A stretch of 64,000 nt of DNA, from NCBI GenBank assembly GCA_045546475.1, contig JAZQCT010000014.1, forward strand, positions 1-64,000. Reading direction: 5' to 3'. Made by a program: the position numbers and the translations under genes. Below, piece after piece: positions 62,490 through 64,000 of this stretch; position 1 is the stretch's first letter; every line of letters begins with the position of its first letter. This stretch comes from UBA3855 sp045546475 (GTDB lineage: Bacteria > Bacillota > Clostridia > Oscillospirales > Ruminococcaceae). The notes below the pieces were generated by a model that saw only the letters and a program-made list of their open reading frames with translations, was not told where the DNA came from and searched no databases.

Positions 62490-63179
62490 ATGGAATTTGA
62501 ATATCAGGGCAGGACATTTACCTGCCGCATTATCCGGAAAAAGATGAAGACCATCCGCATCCGCGTCAAGGAGGACGGCATCATTCATGTTTCCGCGCCG
62601 CACGAGGTATCGGAGGAATGCATCCGCGGCTTTCTGCTGGAACATGCCGAAGAGCTTGCACAGCTCCTTGACCATGCCGAGGCACAGAGGGCATCCGTGC
62701 AGAATTACAGAAGCGGCTCCGTCCATCACTGGCTCGGTAAAACCATCACCCTGCGGTGGATGAGTACGCCGCGTCCGCCCGTGCTGGAAAACGGTGTGCT
62801 TTCACTTTTTGCAAGAACAGAGCAGGAGGCGCAGACTGCCTATCGGCAGTGGGTGATCTCGGAATGTACGGTGCTCTACAAGCGCATCAACCGTGAGGTC
62901 TGCGAAGCCTTCTGGAAGAAGGGCTATGCCGTACCGGTCGCGCATGTGCAGATCAAGGAGATGACCTCGCGCTGGGGCAGCTGTTCACCGTCCCTGGGCA
63001 GGCTCTCGATCAATTTCAAGCTGATGCAGTATCCTGTTGAATGCATCCGCGGAGTATTCTGCCATGAATATGCGCATTTTCTGCACCAGGATCATTCCTC
63101 TGCGTTCTACGATGTACTGCTCTCCGTATATCCGGAATACCGGAAATGGGATGCGGTTCTGAAAAAGCCGCTGTGGTGA
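62490..63179 (+). CDS. YgjP-like zinc metallopeptidase (DUF45)
   Basis: This 229-residue protein has the M48-related YgjP pattern: an N-terminal beta segment with IRKKMKTIRIRVKEDGIIHVSAP, then TSRWGSCSPSLGRLSINFKLM and the zinc motif HEYAHFLHQDHSSAFY (His-Glu-x-x-His near 177). Members occur widely, one as a helper of restriction systems; the role here is unknown. GGGAGG precedes 62490. The frame extending upstream to 62067 is antisense to the RNase linker and was rejected. Confidence 0.88.
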   Translation: MEFEYQGRTFTCRIIRKKMKTIRIRVKEDGIIHVSAPHEVSEECIRGFLLEHAEELAQLLDHAEAQRASVQNYRSGSVHHWLGKTITLRWMSTPRPPVLENGVLSLFARTEQEAQTAYRQWVISECTVLYKRINREVCEAFWKKGYAVPVAHVQIKEMTSRWGSCSPSLGRLSINFKLMQYPVECIRGVFCHEYAHFLHQDHSSAFYDVLLSVYPEYRKWDAVLKKPLW

Positions 63180-63337
63180 TCCCATACCCTTATTATATCA
63201 CATTTGTACGGAAATGTAAATCTGCTATTTGTTTGAAATCTGGTTCTTTCAATTGTGATAATTGTACATCTGTGGGGTAATATTGATCCGGCAATCAAAT
63301 GCAGGTGTTTTTTCTGGGGTCAGCACTCCAAACCTGC

Positions 63338-63425
63338 CCTGCCCCCTCCCAAAGGGAGGGGGTTTTGGGCGGGGGCTGCGCCCCCGCGACCCGCCAAAGG
63401 CTATCGCCTTTTGAAACCATTTTCT
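63338..63425. repeat. GC-rich intergenic repeat (family A)
   Basis: Three hairpins in series: CCCCCTCCC/GGGAGGGGG, GCGGGGGC/GCCCCCGC (approximately, within GGCGGGGGCTGCGCCCCCG) and the CCAAAGGC..GCCTTTTG module ending GAAACCATTTT. Confidence 0.7.
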
Positions 63426-63522
63426 ATGGTTGATGACATTGCACGTTTCTCGGAGAGTCACCCCCTTTGTCGATTTTGACGAGAGTTTTGCAAGGAAATC
63501 CGTGTTTTTCCTTCAATATATA

Positions 63523-63551
63523 TTGAAATCTGTCATAAAATATGGTAAAAT
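63523..63551 (+). promoter_or_regulatory. Promoter of the terminal CBM gene
   Basis: TTGAAA (63523-63528), 17 bases, TAAAAT (63546-63551), about 60 bases before the start. Confidence 0.6.
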
Positions 63552-63615
63552 GAGATTGGATGATGCGCGTAATGAGGGTGTGCGGCATCCGATCGACATG
63601 AGAGGAGTATGTATG

Positions 63616-64000
63616 ATGAAAAGAAACAAACTGATGTGTGCAGCAGCGGCAGCTGCCATGCTGGCTTCCATGCCGCTTTATGCAGCGGCGGCGGACAGTG
63701 TTCTGCACAGCGCGGATTTTGAGGGCGGCACCGGCGGATGGGGAAGCTTCGGCGGTACTTCCGTTTCCACCACCAACAACGCCGCACACGGCGGCAGCTA
63801 CAGTCTGTGGGTCGGAGACAGAACTGACACATGGAATGGTGCATCCTGCGCAATGGGCAGCATCATGACAGCCGGCGAGAGCTATGGCTATGAAAGCTAT
63901 GTCATGTCCAATGCGGCTTCTGACACCATCATGCTGACACTGAAGTATACCGACGGCAGCGGCAGCGCAGTCTACAAGACGCTCGGACAGGCGGATGCCA
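63616..64000 (+). CDS. Secreted protein with N-terminal CBM4/9/22-type module (partial)
   Basis: The first 128 codons encode a signal peptide (about 1-26, ending AAAADS) and the opening of a carbohydrate-binding module of the CBM4_9/CBM22 fold: DFEGGTGGWGSFGG, then AAHGGSYSLWVGDRT and WNGASCAMG, as at the N-terminus of many GH10 xylanases. The gene runs past the window end, so catalytic and dockerin parts cannot be seen. Two adjacent ATGs (63613, 63616) follow AGGAG; the second is eight bases away and preferred. Confidence 0.82.
   Translation, partial: MKRNKLMCAAAAAAMLASMPLYAAAADSVLHSADFEGGTGGWGSFGGTSVSTTNNAAHGGSYSLWVGDRTDTWNGASCAMGSIMTAGESYGYESYVMSNAASDTIMLTLKYTDGSGSAVYKTLGQADA

Larger units (their letters stand above)
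63180..63615. other. Intergenic region before the terminal CBM gene
   Basis: No gene. It contains a family A repeat (63338-63425) and the promoter at 63523-63551. The remainder is AT-rich without recognisable sites. Confidence 0.6.

Overview
The window reads as chromosomal DNA from a cellulolytic, cellulosome-making Clostridia of the Ruminococcus type (Oscillospiraceae). The evidence is three GH9 cellulases with C-terminal type-I dockerins and Thr- or acid-rich linkers, further dockerin proteins, an ispH-rpsA fusion, a type III glutamine synthetase, a spoIIAA-spoIIAB-sigF operon, AGGAGG-type ribosome binding sites and consensus SigA promoters. I judge the base composition to be mid-50s percent GC by eye, with one clearly AT-richer patch around 48.0-50.4 kb. 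The species is not assigned.

Layout. 0-3.5 kb: the first codons of an IS30-type transposase at the edge, hflX, a small basic protein, rtcB, and a 29-codon mini-gene with its own promoter and terminator. 3.5-14.3 kb: a plant-cell-wall island with a cysteine-peptidase-like dockerin protein, two tandem paralogous GH9-CBM-dockerin enzymes, and a divergent GH9-CBM3-dockerin enzyme. 14.4-18.9 kb: a polysaccharide-type ABC exporter pair behind an attenuator-like leader, and a large HAD-family protein. 18.9-22.5 kb: metallophosphoesterase, Ca/Na exchanger, tRNA-Ala(GGC) and two small unknowns. 22.6-27.7 kb: a Bce-type module (sensor kinase and regulator divergent from an ABC transporter) with a candidate BceR-like operator. 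27.7-32 kb: a 248-bp palindromic element, a tandem PII-like/DUF1538 pair, and pyruvate kinase. 32-42.4 kb: nine same-strand envelope and cell-cycle genes (tepA-like, uppP, ftsK, ComEC-like hydrolase, DUF3006, flavoprotein, cmk, plsC, ispH-rpsA). 42.6-47.5 kb: the spoIIA operon, a CDF transporter, a zinc-ribbon protein and a cytosolic GH26-like glycosidase. 47.7-50.1 kb: an operon of a stand-alone dockerin, a trypsin-like protease and a dockerin protein. 50.5-64 kb: glnN, greA, lysS, an S33-like hydrolase, two unknowns, a NUDIX-MutY fusion, gpsA, a lipoprotein with a barnase-like RNase domain, a YgjP-like metallopeptidase, and the start of a secreted CBM4/9/22-type protein.

How the parts fit. 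The secreted enzymes (GH9s, two kinds of peptidase, the terminal CBM protein) share dockerins, signal peptides or local promoter motifs, and look like cellulosome components plus proteins that may process them. Between genes sit several short repeat families: GC-rich palindromic mosaics, a second GC-rich pair, three MITE-like elements whose ends resemble AGAGCCTGTTCA, and one 248-bp palindrome. Several of these lie between a gene and its terminator or in a 5' leader, so they may influence expression.

Most promising for follow-up are the stand-alone dockerin/protease operon, the promoter-peptide-terminator unit before rtcB, the exporter attenuator, the membrane-anchored barnase-like protein without a visible barstar, and the doubled PII/DUF1538 pair.
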